A DNA stretch of 64,000 nt from Perlucidibaca wandonensis (GTDB lineage: Bacteria > Pseudomonadota > Gammaproteobacteria > Pseudomonadales > Moraxellaceae): the NCBI RefSeq assembly GCF_042677145.1, contig NZ_JBHTIT010000001.1, positions 992,001-1,056,000 of the forward strand, given 5' to 3'. Shown in pieces: positions 35,810-44,461 of this stretch. Position numbers and translations under genes: made by a program. The notes beneath the pieces were generated by a model, which was not told the origin of the DNA, did no database searches, and worked only from the letters and a program-made list of their open reading frames with translations. Positions within the stretch are counted from its first letter, which is position 1. Each line of letters opens with the position of its first letter.

Positions 35810-37278
35810 TGCCCAACGCATTTTCCATGCCGCGCCAGCACATTATGGCGTGGCAAAGTGCTTTGTTTGGCACATTACTAAGCGTTACATTGCTGTGGCC
35901 TAGCGCTGCACACGCCCACTCTTTTGCTCGCAGCTACAATATTCCCGTGCCGTTTTGGCTCTACGCATGGACGGGAATGGCGGCTCTATTGCTGTCGTTT
36001 TTAGTGCTGGGCTGGGCCATGACTTCTAGTGCTGCGGCGCATCAAAAATCTCATCTGTGGCGAAGTAATAAGCCGTGGTTTTTTCGCCTACTTTCATTGC
36101 TTGCTCTAGCGCTGTTATTGCTGAGCATTGCCACTGGTCTATGGGGCAATACCGACGCCTACCGCAACCTGAATATGACGCTATTCTGGATAGGCATTGT
36201 GCTTATATTGCCTTATGCGACGATTTTCATTGGCAATGTTTATGCTGAGCTAAACCCATGGCGAAGCCTTGTTTCGCAAGCTAGCCAAGGCCGCTGGCGC
36301 TACCCCTCATCATGGGGATATTGGCCGGCACTGCTAGCGTATATGGCGTTTATTTGGATCGAGCTTTTTGCCGGCTTTGGACCTAAGCAGCTGTCTTTGG
36401 CCATCCTCGTTTATAGTCTTTTCACACTCTCAGGCATCTGGGCATTCGGTCTTCGCGATTGGCTGCGTTATGGCGATGTATTCGCTGTCATGCTGCGCTT
36501 AATTAGCCAGCTCGCGCCTATTCATTATCGCGCCGCCAGCACAGAGTTCCCCAACGGCGCTTGGCAATGGCGCTGGCCATTAAGCGGAATAGCTGAGAAG
36601 CCTGCCACGCACTCCAGTGAAGTCATGTTTATCCTATTTATGCTCAGCTCCACTGCTTTCGACGGCCTACATGCCACGCGCTGGTGGTCGGAACTGTATT
36701 GGATTGATGGCTTTGCGCTACTGTCACCTTGGCTGGGTAGCAATATAGTCACTGCATATCCGGCCTTAAAAGCCGGGCTTGTGGTGTTTGAAACACTAGC
36801 GCTACTACTCTCGCCGCTGCTGTATTTCGCGCTCTACGTGCTCTGTCTGTGGCTTGCAAAACGACTACTTAAAAGCAGCGTTAGTCTGCGTGAACTGACC
36901 TATCGCTTTGCCTACGCGCTCATCCCCATCGCCGTGGTTTATCACGCCAGCCACTATTTCACGCTAGTCATCACTCAAGGAAGCCAACTGCCTCGACTAA
37001 CCTCCGACCCCTTCGGCTGGGGCTGGAACATCTTTGGCACAGCTAGCGCTAATCCATGGATCATTCTGCCCGACATGAATTGGGTATGGCACAGCCAAGT
37101 TGCGCTGATTTTGCTCGGCCATATTGCTGGCGTTTATGCCGCTCACCAAGAGGCCTTGCGCTGCTTCGCCACATCAAGGCAGGCCATGCTTAGCCAGCTG
37201 CCAATGCTGATGTTTATGATGGCGCTAACGGTATTTGGCCTATGGATTTTGGCGCAGCCGCTGAGCCCAGCCGCCTAA
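35809..37278 (+). CDS. Polytopic membrane protein with YNIPVPFWLYAW motif, unknown function
   Basis: 489 aa with a cleavable-looking signal (LLSVTLLWPSAAHA, near residue 37) and about ten further membrane helices. Directly after the signal comes HSFARSYNIPVPFWLYAW. Similar openings occur in actinobacterial and proteobacterial membrane proteins, some labelled fenitrothion hydrolase in databases, a label I would not trust. Histidines sit in predicted helices (VVYHASHYFTLVI and LLGHIAGVYAAHQEA), which could ligate a metal or haem. Many Trp residues lie at helix ends. It is translationally coupled to the beta-propeller lipoprotein by a TAATG overlap. No function is assigned. Confidence 0.8.
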   Translation: MPNAFSMPRQHIMAWQSALFGTLLSVTLLWPSAAHAHSFARSYNIPVPFWLYAWTGMAALLLSFLVLGWAMTSSAAAHQKSHLWRSNKPWFFRLLSLLALALLLLSIATGLWGNTDAYRNLNMTLFWIGIVLILPYATIFIGNVYAELNPWRSLVSQASQGRWRYPSSWGYWPALLAYMAFIWIELFAGFGPKQLSLAILVYSLFTLSGIWAFGLRDWLRYGDVFAVMLRLISQLAPIHYRAASTEFPNGAWQWRWPLSGIAEKPATHSSEVMFILFMLSSTAFDGLHATRWWSELYWIDGFALLSPWLGSNIVTAYPALKAGLVVFETLALLLSPLLYFALYVLCLWLAKRLLKSSVSLRELTYRFAYALIPIAVVYHASHYFTLVITQGSQLPRLTSDPFGWGWNIFGTASANPWIILPDMNWVWHSQVALILLGHIAGVYAAHQEALRCFATSRQAMLSQLPMLMFMMALTVFGLWILAQPLSPAA

Positions 37279-37350
37279 TACTGACGCTTTCAACTGCGTC
37301 GGAATATTATTTGGCAGTTAGGCTCTGCAGTACTCCGAGGCGCCTATCAA

Positions 37351-38382
37351 TTACCAGTTTTCGGTGTTAGCACTGCACTCTGAATCAGCCGAGTTGATGC
37401 TACAGCGAACGCGCTTGATGATCTTCAGGCCTGGCTTGTCATAGATGCCCTGCTCAGCAATCGCAATACGTGAGTCGCGTAGCATGATGGTGTACTTGAC
37501 CATATTTTCCGACGTTAAATCGCCCCAAGTCGCCGCAGGAATGTCTTTTTCTGCTTTGTTGATGAGCGACATCGCACGATTAAATTGACCCAACCAATAC
37601 TGGCGTGACTTCAGACCAAAGCCTTCGGGAAACTTGGTCTCATTAATAATGATTTGGTAAGTCAAAATGAGGATTGGAAAGCGGTTAATCGCACCTTTAG
37701 TGCCAATGCCGCGATAAAGCTCTAGTGGCCGATAAGCCATTGCTGGTGCGGCGATGAAGTCCACAGAGCCATTGTTAAATTTGCCGGCAAAGTTTGTGAT
37801 GTCGGCTGAAACCGGCTGCGCGCCAATTTTCTGAATCATGATGGCCTGCGCTTTATCATAATCGAACGAGGCAATACGCTTACCCGCCAATGCCTCAACC
37901 GTATTAATTTTTCGATCATTAACCACAGGATACGCCGTACCAAATGGGATGATTCCAGCGACTTCATAACGACCATTGACCATCAGCTTGCTAGCCGCGG
38001 GTGATGCGAAGGTTTGAATGGTTTTGCGCACCGTTTCATAGCTGGCTGGCATATCAACTTTGCCATTACGAATAATGGTCGACACACCTAATGAGTCGAG
38101 CGCCGCAGCTGTGGGGTTAAATTGGCGGGTACGAAAGCCGGTAGCCATCACCGCGTCGCATTCACCTGCTTTTAAGTCTTCGGTGGCTACACGCTCATCA
38201 GTGTAGGCTTTGATCGACATTTTTGCGCCCATGTTCTGAGCAGCTACGGCGTAGTCTTTGGCAATATTCACCATATCGCCAGCGCCACCGAGCAGGTCAT
38301 AAACGCAGAGTGTTTGGTTTGCTTGAGCCATTGGCGCGGCAGAGGCAGCAATCAAAAAGACAGGGATAATCAGTTTTTTCAT
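37351..38382 (-). CDS. AdeT-like periplasmic solute-binding protein
   Basis: 343 aa with a Sec signal (cleavage after AQA, about residue 21), then NQTLCVYDLLGGAGDMVNIAKDYA. This strongly resembles the AdeT1/AdeT2 family first described in Acinetobacter as linked to aminoglycoside tolerance, and more distantly TRAP-transporter P-components. Shared landmarks: GECDAVMATGFRTRQFN, KINTVEALAGKRIASFDYDKAQAIM, FAGKFNNGSVDFIAAPAMAYRPLELYRG and GLKSRQYW. A conserved terminal pair of Cys (RVRCSIN and SECSAN) may form a disulfide. There are no transporter membrane subunits adjacent. It is separated from the downstream-reading hydrolase gene by 69 bp on the same strand. Confidence 0.85.
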   Translation of the reverse strand: MKKLIIPVFLIAASAAPMAQANQTLCVYDLLGGAGDMVNIAKDYAVAAQNMGAKMSIKAYTDERVATEDLKAGECDAVMATGFRTRQFNPTAAALDSLGVSTIIRNGKVDMPASYETVRKTIQTFASPAASKLMVNGRYEVAGIIPFGTAYPVVNDRKINTVEALAGKRIASFDYDKAQAIMIQKIGAQPVSADITNFAGKFNNGSVDFIAAPAMAYRPLELYRGIGTKGAINRFPILILTYQIIINETKFPEGFGLKSRQYWLGQFNRAMSLINKAEKDIPAATWGDLTSENMVKYTIMLRDSRIAIAEQGIYDKPGLKIIKRVRCSINSADSECSANTENW

Positions 38383-38451
38383 GTAGTTTCTCTTTTTATT
38401 ATGGTGCCACGCTTATATTGATACGAATCCCTTACCACAACTGAACATGGC

Positions 38452-39216
38452 TTAAGCTTTCGCCTTAAGCCACGCTATACAATCCTCAGCTACCCGCTCC
38501 CAACCATCCTCATCAAGGATTAAATGGGCATTGTTCGGGTACTCGAGATAGTCGCAGCGCTCGCCATAAAGCGCTGCGTTTTTGCGACAGACACTGCTAG
38601 GCACAATGCGATCTCGCCCGCCAGCAATGCTTAACAATGGCGTTTTGTTGGCATTGAAATCGACCGTCGCGGCGCCATTTTTTTGAAACATCGCAAAGAC
38701 AATCTCTGCTGCTGCTCGTCCTGACTCATGCACTAAATCTGCAATACGAATTGCCGCATCACTCTCGCTGAGCTCATTGAATACGGCATAACGAGCCTCG
38801 CGCGCATTTAGCTTATTCGGCTTCTTCCAAAAGCCCGGCGTGCTAAAGATGCGCGTGGTGGCCGGCAACATAGATAGGCGCACAGGAAAAACTCCACGCG
38901 GCGCAGCACTACAAATCAAAATGGCGGCTTTTGCCAAACCTTTAGCAACAAGCAACTGCGTCAACAAACCGCCCATAGAGTGGCCAATTAAAATAGGTCG
39001 CTCAGGCAATGTGGCAATAAACACCGCAAGGTCATCGACATAATCACGCAAGCTGGTCGTGCCTAGCTCAGGATGTGGTGCACCCAAGGCATGATGGCGC
39101 AAGGTAGGCGTATGCACGGTATAACCTGCAGCTTCAAATGGCAGGCGATACGATGACCAAATCTCTCCCACACACCACATGCCATGAATCATCACAATTG
39201 GGGGTAAAGCGCTCAT
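38452..39216 (-). CDS. Alpha/beta-hydrolase (esterase/lipase-like)
   Basis: 254 aa. Oxyanion region HGMWCVGEIW, nucleophile elbow GHSMGG (Ser at about 79), acid in GGRDRIVP, and His in NNAHLILDEDGW. No signal peptide, so cytoplasmic. It lies divergent to an AraC regulator and, beyond it, a Baeyer-Villiger monooxygenase. The combination suggests that it cleaves the esters the monooxygenase makes from ketones. That substrate link is inference from neighbourhood. One of two matching 14-bp palindromes lies 73 bp upstream of its start. Confidence 0.85.
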   Translation of the reverse strand: MSALPPIVMIHGMWCVGEIWSSYRLPFEAAGYTVHTPTLRHHALGAPHPELGTTSLRDYVDDLAVFIATLPERPILIGHSMGGLLTQLLVAKGLAKAAILICSAAPRGVFPVRLSMLPATTRIFSTPGFWKKPNKLNAREARYAVFNELSESDAAIRIADLVHESGRAAAEIVFAMFQKNGAATVDFNANKTPLLSIAGGRDRIVPSSVCRKNAALYGERCDYLEYPNNAHLILDEDGWERVAEDCIAWLKAKA

Positions 39217-39288
39217 AGCGTCATTCCTAAGTTTTTAGCTCAATTAGTGAGACTACGTTCGGATGTATGGCCTTGCTTGCCACTTAAC

Positions 39289-39302
39289 GACAATTTATTG
39301 TC
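39289..39302. promoter_or_regulatory. 14-bp palindrome GACAAT-TT-ATTGTC, candidate operator (copy 1)
   Basis: GACAATTTATTGTC in the gap between the hydrolase and the AraC gene, 28 bp before the latter's ATG. It differs at a single position from the copy at 40332-40345. The position suits control of both divergent genes. Confidence 0.6.
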
Positions 39303-39329
39303 ATTACACGACAGTTGCCAGTGCTCATA

Positions 39330-40340
39330 ATGACAAATTTAATACGCACAACAAATTTACGGGGCTACAAAGCGCTAGTGAGCTCGCTCGGTGGCGACCC
39401 TCAACAACTGCTGCAAGAGCTTCATGTTCCAGATGATCTAGAAGATAAAAACGACACTTTCATGCCATTTCGACAGCTAGCCTTACTGCTCGAAGTCAGT
39501 GCCAATAGCCTGAACTGCCCAGACTTTGGCCTGCGCATTTCTCAGTGGCAGGGGCCGAGTATTTTAGGCCCCATTGCCGTGATGATTCGCAACGCCGACA
39601 CCGTTCAGTCGGCAATGGAGGATGTGGCTAAATACCTTCATGTGCACAGCCCTGCGCTCTCATTCAGCATTCTAGCGCCCGACTCAAATGGCAATATTTC
39701 TTTTGTTTTTCATATCGACGAGCCAAAAACACCTCTTGACCAAGCCTATGAGCTAACGATCGCAAATGCCGTCCATGCCTTACGAATGTTAGGAGGTGAA
39801 ACAACATTGCCAGTCGCCCTTCACTTCGCGCACAAACCAAATTCTGCACTAGACGTCTATCAAGAACGACTCGGCTGCCCTGTGTATTTTGAGCAAGAAT
39901 GGTCTGGTTTTAAGCTCAGCCCCGAGCAATTAGCGCGCCCTATTGATCAGGCTGATACCGAAACGCACCGCCTCGCGATCAGCTATTTAGCCTCGTTTCA
40001 TGCGCCTGGATCTAGCCTAACACCCAGAGTTATTGAGCTTATTCGCGGCCTATTGCCTACTGGCCAATGCCGCATAGAAACCGTAGCAGATGAACTCGCC
40101 ATACATACTCGAACGCTGCAACGGCGATTACTGCAAGAGCAGCAAAGTTTCGATTCACTACTAGATAGCCATCGCCGCCAACTTGCCACGCGCTATCTGG
40201 CCGAAAAAGGCCTGCGCCTATCGCAAATCGTCGGCATGCTCGGCTATACCGAGCAAAGCAGCTTCAATCGCGCATTTCGCCGTTGGTTCGAGCAAACGCC
40301 TAGAGCTTATCGCCTGAGCCTGTCGTCTAAAGACAATTAA
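39330..40340 (+). CDS. AraC-family transcriptional regulator (Arabinose_bd/OruR-like)
   Basis: 336 aa from the ATG at 39330 (TTG and GTG starts a few codons earlier are possible). The N-terminal ligand domain follows the pattern seen in OruR/ArgR-type AraC proteins (LVSSLGGDPQQLLQELHVPD and FGLRISQWQGPSILGPIAVMIRNADTV). The C-terminal double HTH includes IETVADELAIHTRTLQRRLLQEQQSF and LRLSQIVGMLGYTEQSSFNRAFRRWFEQTPRAYR. Related regulators often control catabolic genes next door. Flanking palindromes at 39289 and 40332 are likely binding sites; the second overlaps its own stop codon. Confidence 0.9.
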   Translation: MTNLIRTTNLRGYKALVSSLGGDPQQLLQELHVPDDLEDKNDTFMPFRQLALLLEVSANSLNCPDFGLRISQWQGPSILGPIAVMIRNADTVQSAMEDVAKYLHVHSPALSFSILAPDSNGNISFVFHIDEPKTPLDQAYELTIANAVHALRMLGGETTLPVALHFAHKPNSALDVYQERLGCPVYFEQEWSGFKLSPEQLARPIDQADTETHRLAISYLASFHAPGSSLTPRVIELIRGLLPTGQCRIETVADELAIHTRTLQRRLLQEQQSFDSLLDSHRRQLATRYLAEKGLRLSQIVGMLGYTEQSSFNRAFRRWFEQTPRAYRLSLSSKDN

Positions 40341-40345
40341 TTGTC
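40332..40345. promoter_or_regulatory. 14-bp palindrome GACAAT-TA-ATTGTC, candidate operator (copy 2)
   Basis: GACAATTAATTGTC is a perfect palindrome overlapping the stop of the AraC gene (TAA at 40338-40340), about 70 bp before the monooxygenase start. Thirteen of fourteen bases match copy 1. Confidence 0.6.
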
Positions 40346-40415
40346 GCTTTTTGCCAATAACTAGCTTTCGCAGGGTCGTACAGTGGCATGGTCAATTCGC
40401 TATGAGACTCATGCC

Positions 40416-41873
40416 ATGCAAACAATAACAAAACCGCTGGATGTTCTAATCATTGGTGCCGGCCTCTCCGGCGTCGGTACCGCCTGCCACATTGCCCGTG
40501 AATTTCCCAATAAGACAATCGCCCTAATTGAGCGCCGTAAAACATTGGGCGGCACCTGGGACTTATTTCGCTACCCCGGCATTCGCTCCGACTCTGACAT
40601 GGCCAGTTTTGGCTACGGCTTTAAGCCTTGGTTATCATCAAAAGTACTCGCCGATGGCCCAGCGATTCGTGATTACGTCATTGAGACGGCAAAAGAATTC
40701 AAACTCTATGAGAAAACCCATTTTGGTCTGCAAACTCAAACCGCCAATTGGTCATCGGAAGATAAGCTCTGGACATTAGTAACGCGCAATGAAGACAGTG
40801 GCGAAGAACAGGTTTTTACCTGCCGCTATTTGATTAGCTGTACCGGCTACTTCAATCATGACTATGGCTATCGCCCCGAGTTTCCAGGCGAGGAAAACTT
40901 CAAAGGACAAATCATTCATCCCCAGCAATGGCCTGAAGATCTCGACTACAGCAATAAGCGTGTTGTTGTCATTGGCAGTGGCGCAACTGCGGTCACACTA
41001 CTACCCGCGATGGCTGAAAAGGTCAGCCATATCACCATGCTGCAACGCTCACCATCGTATGTTTTCGCGCTGCCAAACAAAGACAAAGTTTCCGATGCAT
41101 TGGGTAAGTTTCTACCGGGCAGCGTGGTGTTTAAACTGGCTCGCGGCCGCAATATCGCCATTCAGCGCGCGCTATATATATCCTGCCGCCGTTGGCCCAA
41201 TGCCATGCGTAAATTCTTGCTCTCGCAAGTTGAAAAGCAAATTGGCCCTGATATCGACATGCGTCATTTCACCCCAAAATACATGCCTTGGGATGAGCGC
41301 CTCTGCGTTGTGCCAGACGGCGATTTGTTTAAGGCACTACTCAGCGGCAAGGCCTCAATTGAAACTGATCACATCGATCGCTTTACCGAAAAAGGCATTT
41401 TGCTGAAGTCCGGCAAAGAGCTTGAAGCCGATATCATTATTAGCGCAACTGGCCTTACCTTGCAGATGCTCGGCGGCATGGCGATATCTGTCGATGGCGA
41501 AGCTCGGCCGCTCAATGAGCAAATGGTCTATAAGGGCCTATTGATCGAAAATATCCCAAATCTGGCATGGGTTTTTGGCTATACCAATGCGCCATGGACG
41601 TTGAAAGCCGATCTTGCTGGGCGCTATTTATGCCGCCTGTTTAAGCATATGGAAGCGGAAGATAAAACCGTCGCTATGCCCGTGAGCGCGCCAGGAATCG
41701 CGCTCGATGTCGGCATTGTAGACAGCTTGCAGTCAGGCTATGTGCAGCGCGCAAAGGACATCATGCCGCGTCAAGGCAAGCAGGCTCCATGGCAGGTCAC
41801 GATGCATTACGGTAAAGATAAAGCCATGCTGCTGAAAGATGCTGTCGCCGATGAGGCATTGCGCATGCATTAA
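40416..41873 (+). CDS. Flavin-dependent Baeyer-Villiger monooxygenase
   Basis: Type I BVMO: uses FAD and NADPH to insert oxygen into ketones, giving esters or lactones. 485 aa from the ATG at 40416; a GTG at 40383 would add 11 residues. The FAD Rossmann motif is GAGLSG (about 14-19). GGTWDLFRYPGIRSDSDM is diagnostic of this subgroup. The BVMO fingerprint FxGxxxHxxxWP appears as FKGQIIHPQQWP. The NADPH Rossmann motif is GSGATA. The late conserved GYTNAPWTLKADL is also present. Homologues with this pattern are often annotated as NAD(P)/FAD-dependent oxidoreductase. The neighbouring AraC gene and hydrolase suggest a ketone-degradation module. Confidence 0.92.
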   Translation: MQTITKPLDVLIIGAGLSGVGTACHIAREFPNKTIALIERRKTLGGTWDLFRYPGIRSDSDMASFGYGFKPWLSSKVLADGPAIRDYVIETAKEFKLYEKTHFGLQTQTANWSSEDKLWTLVTRNEDSGEEQVFTCRYLISCTGYFNHDYGYRPEFPGEENFKGQIIHPQQWPEDLDYSNKRVVVIGSGATAVTLLPAMAEKVSHITMLQRSPSYVFALPNKDKVSDALGKFLPGSVVFKLARGRNIAIQRALYISCRRWPNAMRKFLLSQVEKQIGPDIDMRHFTPKYMPWDERLCVVPDGDLFKALLSGKASIETDHIDRFTEKGILLKSGKELEADIIISATGLTLQMLGGMAISVDGEARPLNEQMVYKGLLIENIPNLAWVFGYTNAPWTLKADLAGRYLCRLFKHMEAEDKTVAMPVSAPGIALDVGIVDSLQSGYVQRAKDIMPRQGKQAPWQVTMHYGKDKAMLLKDAVADEALRMH

Positions 41874-41996
41874 GGCTCTAGTGTAAAAAGTCGCGGCAGC
41901 ATTGCTCAATGCGGGATTTAACTGCTAACACCTTGGCGCTGGCAGCTAATTCGGAACATAATTGCCGCCACTTTTTTACAAAGCTGAGCTGAGTTG

Positions 41997-42494
41997 ATGG
42001 AAAAGATTATTGAAAAACTGATGTACTCATCGCGTTGGATTATGGCGCCAATTTATCTTGGCATGAGCCTAATCTTGCTCGCACTAGGCATTAAGTTTTT
42101 TCAGGAAATCTTCCACATTGTGCCCATTATTTTCAGCATGAGTGAAGTTGACCTGGTCTTAGTCGTACTGTCGTTGATCGACATTGTCTTAGTCGGCGGC
42201 TTGATTGTCATGGTCATGTTTTCAGGCTATGAAAACTTTGTATCGCGCTTAGATGTCGATGAAAGTGATGAAAAGCTAGGTTGGTTAGGCAAGTTAGATG
42301 CTGGCTCGCTGAAAAACAAAGTAGCGGCCTCCATCGTGGCAATTTCCTCGATTCATTTGCTGAAAATCTTCATGAATACCGAGAATATCGATAACGATAA
42401 AATCCAATGGTATTTGCTCATTCACATCACTTTTGTGGTGTCTGCCTTTGCCATGGGCTATCTCGATAAAATCACCAAAAGTACCGAAAGCTGA
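41997..42494 (+). CDS. UPF0114 (YqhA) family inner-membrane protein
   Basis: 165 aa starting at the ATG at 41997 (a TTG precedes it). The family opening MEKIIEKLMYSSRWIMAPIYLGMSLILL and the central DIVLVGGLIVMVMFSGYENFVS are characteristic of UPF0114. About four membrane helices (14-34, 52-75, 108-125, 136-155). The function of this family is unknown. It is separated from the monooxygenase by 123 bp and is probably an independent unit; no strong ribosome site is seen. Confidence 0.9.
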   Translation: MEKIIEKLMYSSRWIMAPIYLGMSLILLALGIKFFQEIFHIVPIIFSMSEVDLVLVVLSLIDIVLVGGLIVMVMFSGYENFVSRLDVDESDEKLGWLGKLDAGSLKNKVAASIVAISSIHLLKIFMNTENIDNDKIQWYLLIHITFVVSAFAMGYLDKITKSTES

Positions 42495-42509
42495 TTTATA
42501 GCTCCTGAG

Positions 42510-43463
42510 TTATAGCGCCTCATAACCTCGGTTAAGGCGCTCAGGCTGCTCAAATTCATGCACACAGAAGTCGATAAAAAGCCGCACGCTGGGCAGTAGC
42601 CCGCGGCGACTGGGAAATGCCAAATGCAATATCCCAGGCCGTGGCAGCCAACCCGGCATTACCTCGACCAAGCGACCATCAGCGATAGCATCACCGGCCA
42701 TCACCAAAGGTAAAGCCGCTACACCAACGCCACGCAGCGCCGCTTGATAAAGCGTACTCATGTCATTAGCTATGAGTTTAGGCTCGTGAGCTACTGTGAT
42801 TTTTTCACCCTCAGGCCCGAGCAAATGCCATTCGGCACGACCTTGGCCATCGCCTAGATGCAAACTGGGCAGGCGCGCAACATCAGCAGGTTTTGAAAAA
42901 ACAGCAGCTGCTTTGCCTTCAGCACTTTCCGTGTGGCTTGCCAATAAGCTCGGCGCGACCAACCAACGCTGGCAACTCCACGCCAAGCTGCGCATCACCA
43001 AATCACTATCGCTTAATGGCGGAAAGCGCACGCGAATCGCCAAATCCATGCCCTCGCGCTGCACATCTACGACACGGTTGGTCACCTCGGCATGCACATT
43101 AACGCGCGGATAAGCCGCCATAAACGCCGCGATAAGCTCAGCAAACTCATTATTCATCAATGCCGGCGGGCAGCTTAAGCGCAAGGTGCCACGCGGCTCA
43201 GCCTGCAGCCTTGCGACCTGTTCATCGGCGGCGTCAGCCTCCACTAACATGGCTTGGCAGTGCCGATAATAGGCCTGACCAAGCTCTGTCAGTTGAAATA
43301 GGCGACTGCCGCGATGCAATAACTGCACCTGCAAACGCGCCTCTAAAGCAGCCACTCGCCGACTCAATGTCGCTTTCGGCACATCAATAACTCGGCTCGC
43401 GGCAGCAAAACCTTTATGTCTGGCCACCGCTGCAAAGTACTGCATATCGTTTAAATCACGCAT
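42510..43463 (-). CDS. LysR-family transcriptional regulator
   Basis: 317 aa. The N-terminal winged HTH is MRDLNDMQYFAAVARHKGFAAASRVIDVPKATLSRRVAALEARLQVQLLHRGSR. The effector domain (about 90-300) resembles the CrgA/DsdC-like PBP2 group (LRLSCPPALMNNEFAELIAAFMAAYPRVNVHAEVTNRVVDV). It is divergent from pirin and an FMN reductase, a frequent trio in proteobacteria, where the regulator is thought to control the other two. The 116-bp shared gap holds two GTTCCA half-sites 50 bp apart. Confidence 0.93.
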   Translation of the reverse strand: MRDLNDMQYFAAVARHKGFAAASRVIDVPKATLSRRVAALEARLQVQLLHRGSRLFQLTELGQAYYRHCQAMLVEADAADEQVARLQAEPRGTLRLSCPPALMNNEFAELIAAFMAAYPRVNVHAEVTNRVVDVQREGMDLAIRVRFPPLSDSDLVMRSLAWSCQRWLVAPSLLASHTESAEGKAAAVFSKPADVARLPSLHLGDGQGRAEWHLLGPEGEKITVAHEPKLIANDMSTLYQAALRGVGVAALPLVMAGDAIADGRLVEVMPGWLPRPGILHLAFPSRRGLLPSVRLFIDFCVHEFEQPERLNRGYEAL

Positions 43464-43579
43464 TCATCGTTCCATACATGCAACGCTATGTCTTTATATA
43501 GCATCTTTGCACCATATTGTTCCAGATATAACCTGTGCACATCAACTCTGTACGTATCAACAAAAAGAGGAGCAAGGTC
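43464..43579. promoter_or_regulatory. LysR/pirin divergent control region
   Basis: Two related dyads share GTTCCA: GTTCC-N6-TGCAAC from 43469 and GTTCC-AGAT-ATAAC from 43519. Between them GCTAT-N8-ATAGC (43484-43501) is a further small inverted repeat. Spacing and divergent layout suit LysR recognition and activation sites, but none is an exact T-N11-A match I would insist on. Confidence 0.35.
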
Positions 43580-44434
43580 ATGAAGCAAATCAAAGGCGTT
43601 TATGCACCACCTCGTCAACACTGGGTCGGCGATGGTTTTCCTGTGCGTTCACTGTTTAGCTATGGCATGCACGACAACGATATCAGCCCATTTCTACTGC
43701 TAGACCACGCCGGTCCTGCAGAATTTACACCCAGCGATAAACCTCGCGGTGTCGGCGTACATCCACATCGCGGCTTTGAGACCGTCACCATTGTTTATGA
43801 TGGCGAAGTCTCGCATCGTGACTCGGCTGGCTTTTCCGACACCATTTATCCTGGCGATGTGCAGTGGATGACCGCCGCTTCCGGCATTTTGCATGAGGAG
43901 TTTCACAGCCCGCGCTTCAGCGAAACCGGTGGCACCATGGAGATGGCGCAACTCTGGGTAAATTTGCCAGCAAAAGACAAAATGACGCCGCCGCGATATC
44001 AAGGCATCGGCGCGAAAAAAATTCCAACAGTGGCGCTAGATCACGGCTCTTTGCGAGTTATTGCTGGTGATTACACCGGCAATGCAGGCCCCGCACTCAC
44101 CTATTCGCCGATCAATGTTTGGGATTTGTCGTTACAGCCCGGTGGCGCTCAGGACTTCTCCGTCAGCGATGGCCACAGCTTGATCGTGGTCGTGCTGAAA
44201 GGTGAGGTCATGGTCAATCGCGAGCACGCTATTGGCACCGATCACACCGTAGTGTTTGCGCACAATGGCGGCGATTTTAGCCTTGAAGCATTAAGCGATA
44301 GCAAAGTGCTCGTGCTTAGCGGCGAGCCGCTGAACGAGAACATCGAGGGTTATGGCCCGTTTGTGATGAACACTCGCCAAGAAATTAATCAAGCGATTGA
44401 TGATTTTAACCACGGCCGCTTTGGCCAACTGTGA
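43580..44434 (+). CDS. Pirin family protein (bicupin)
   Basis: 284 aa from the ATG at 43580, chosen for the AGAGGAGCAAGG just before it; an upstream start would add 15 unrelated residues. The Fe-binding cupin motif of pirins is present: GVGVHPHRGFETVTIVYDGEVSHRDS, then GDVQWMTAASGILHEEFHS, with the usual His/His/His/Glu ligands. The second cupin is degenerate (SLIVVVLKGEVMVN). Some bacterial pirins act as quercetinases or modulate metabolic enzymes; the role here is not known. It is followed 27 bp later by the FMN reductase gene. Confidence 0.93.
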   Translation: MKQIKGVYAPPRQHWVGDGFPVRSLFSYGMHDNDISPFLLLDHAGPAEFTPSDKPRGVGVHPHRGFETVTIVYDGEVSHRDSAGFSDTIYPGDVQWMTAASGILHEEFHSPRFSETGGTMEMAQLWVNLPAKDKMTPPRYQGIGAKKIPTVALDHGSLRVIAGDYTGNAGPALTYSPINVWDLSLQPGGAQDFSVSDGHSLIVVVLKGEVMVNREHAIGTDHTVVFAHNGGDFSLEALSDSKVLVLSGEPLNENIEGYGPFVMNTRQEINQAIDDFNHGRFGQL

Positions 44435-44461
44435 TTAATAACTCCCATAAAGGAAGCAGAC

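Noticed and set aside
35809..37278. Calling the polytopic membrane protein an organophosphate (fenitrothion) hydrolase
   Set aside because: Nothing in the sequence resembles a hydrolase active site; that label seems to be propagated annotation.
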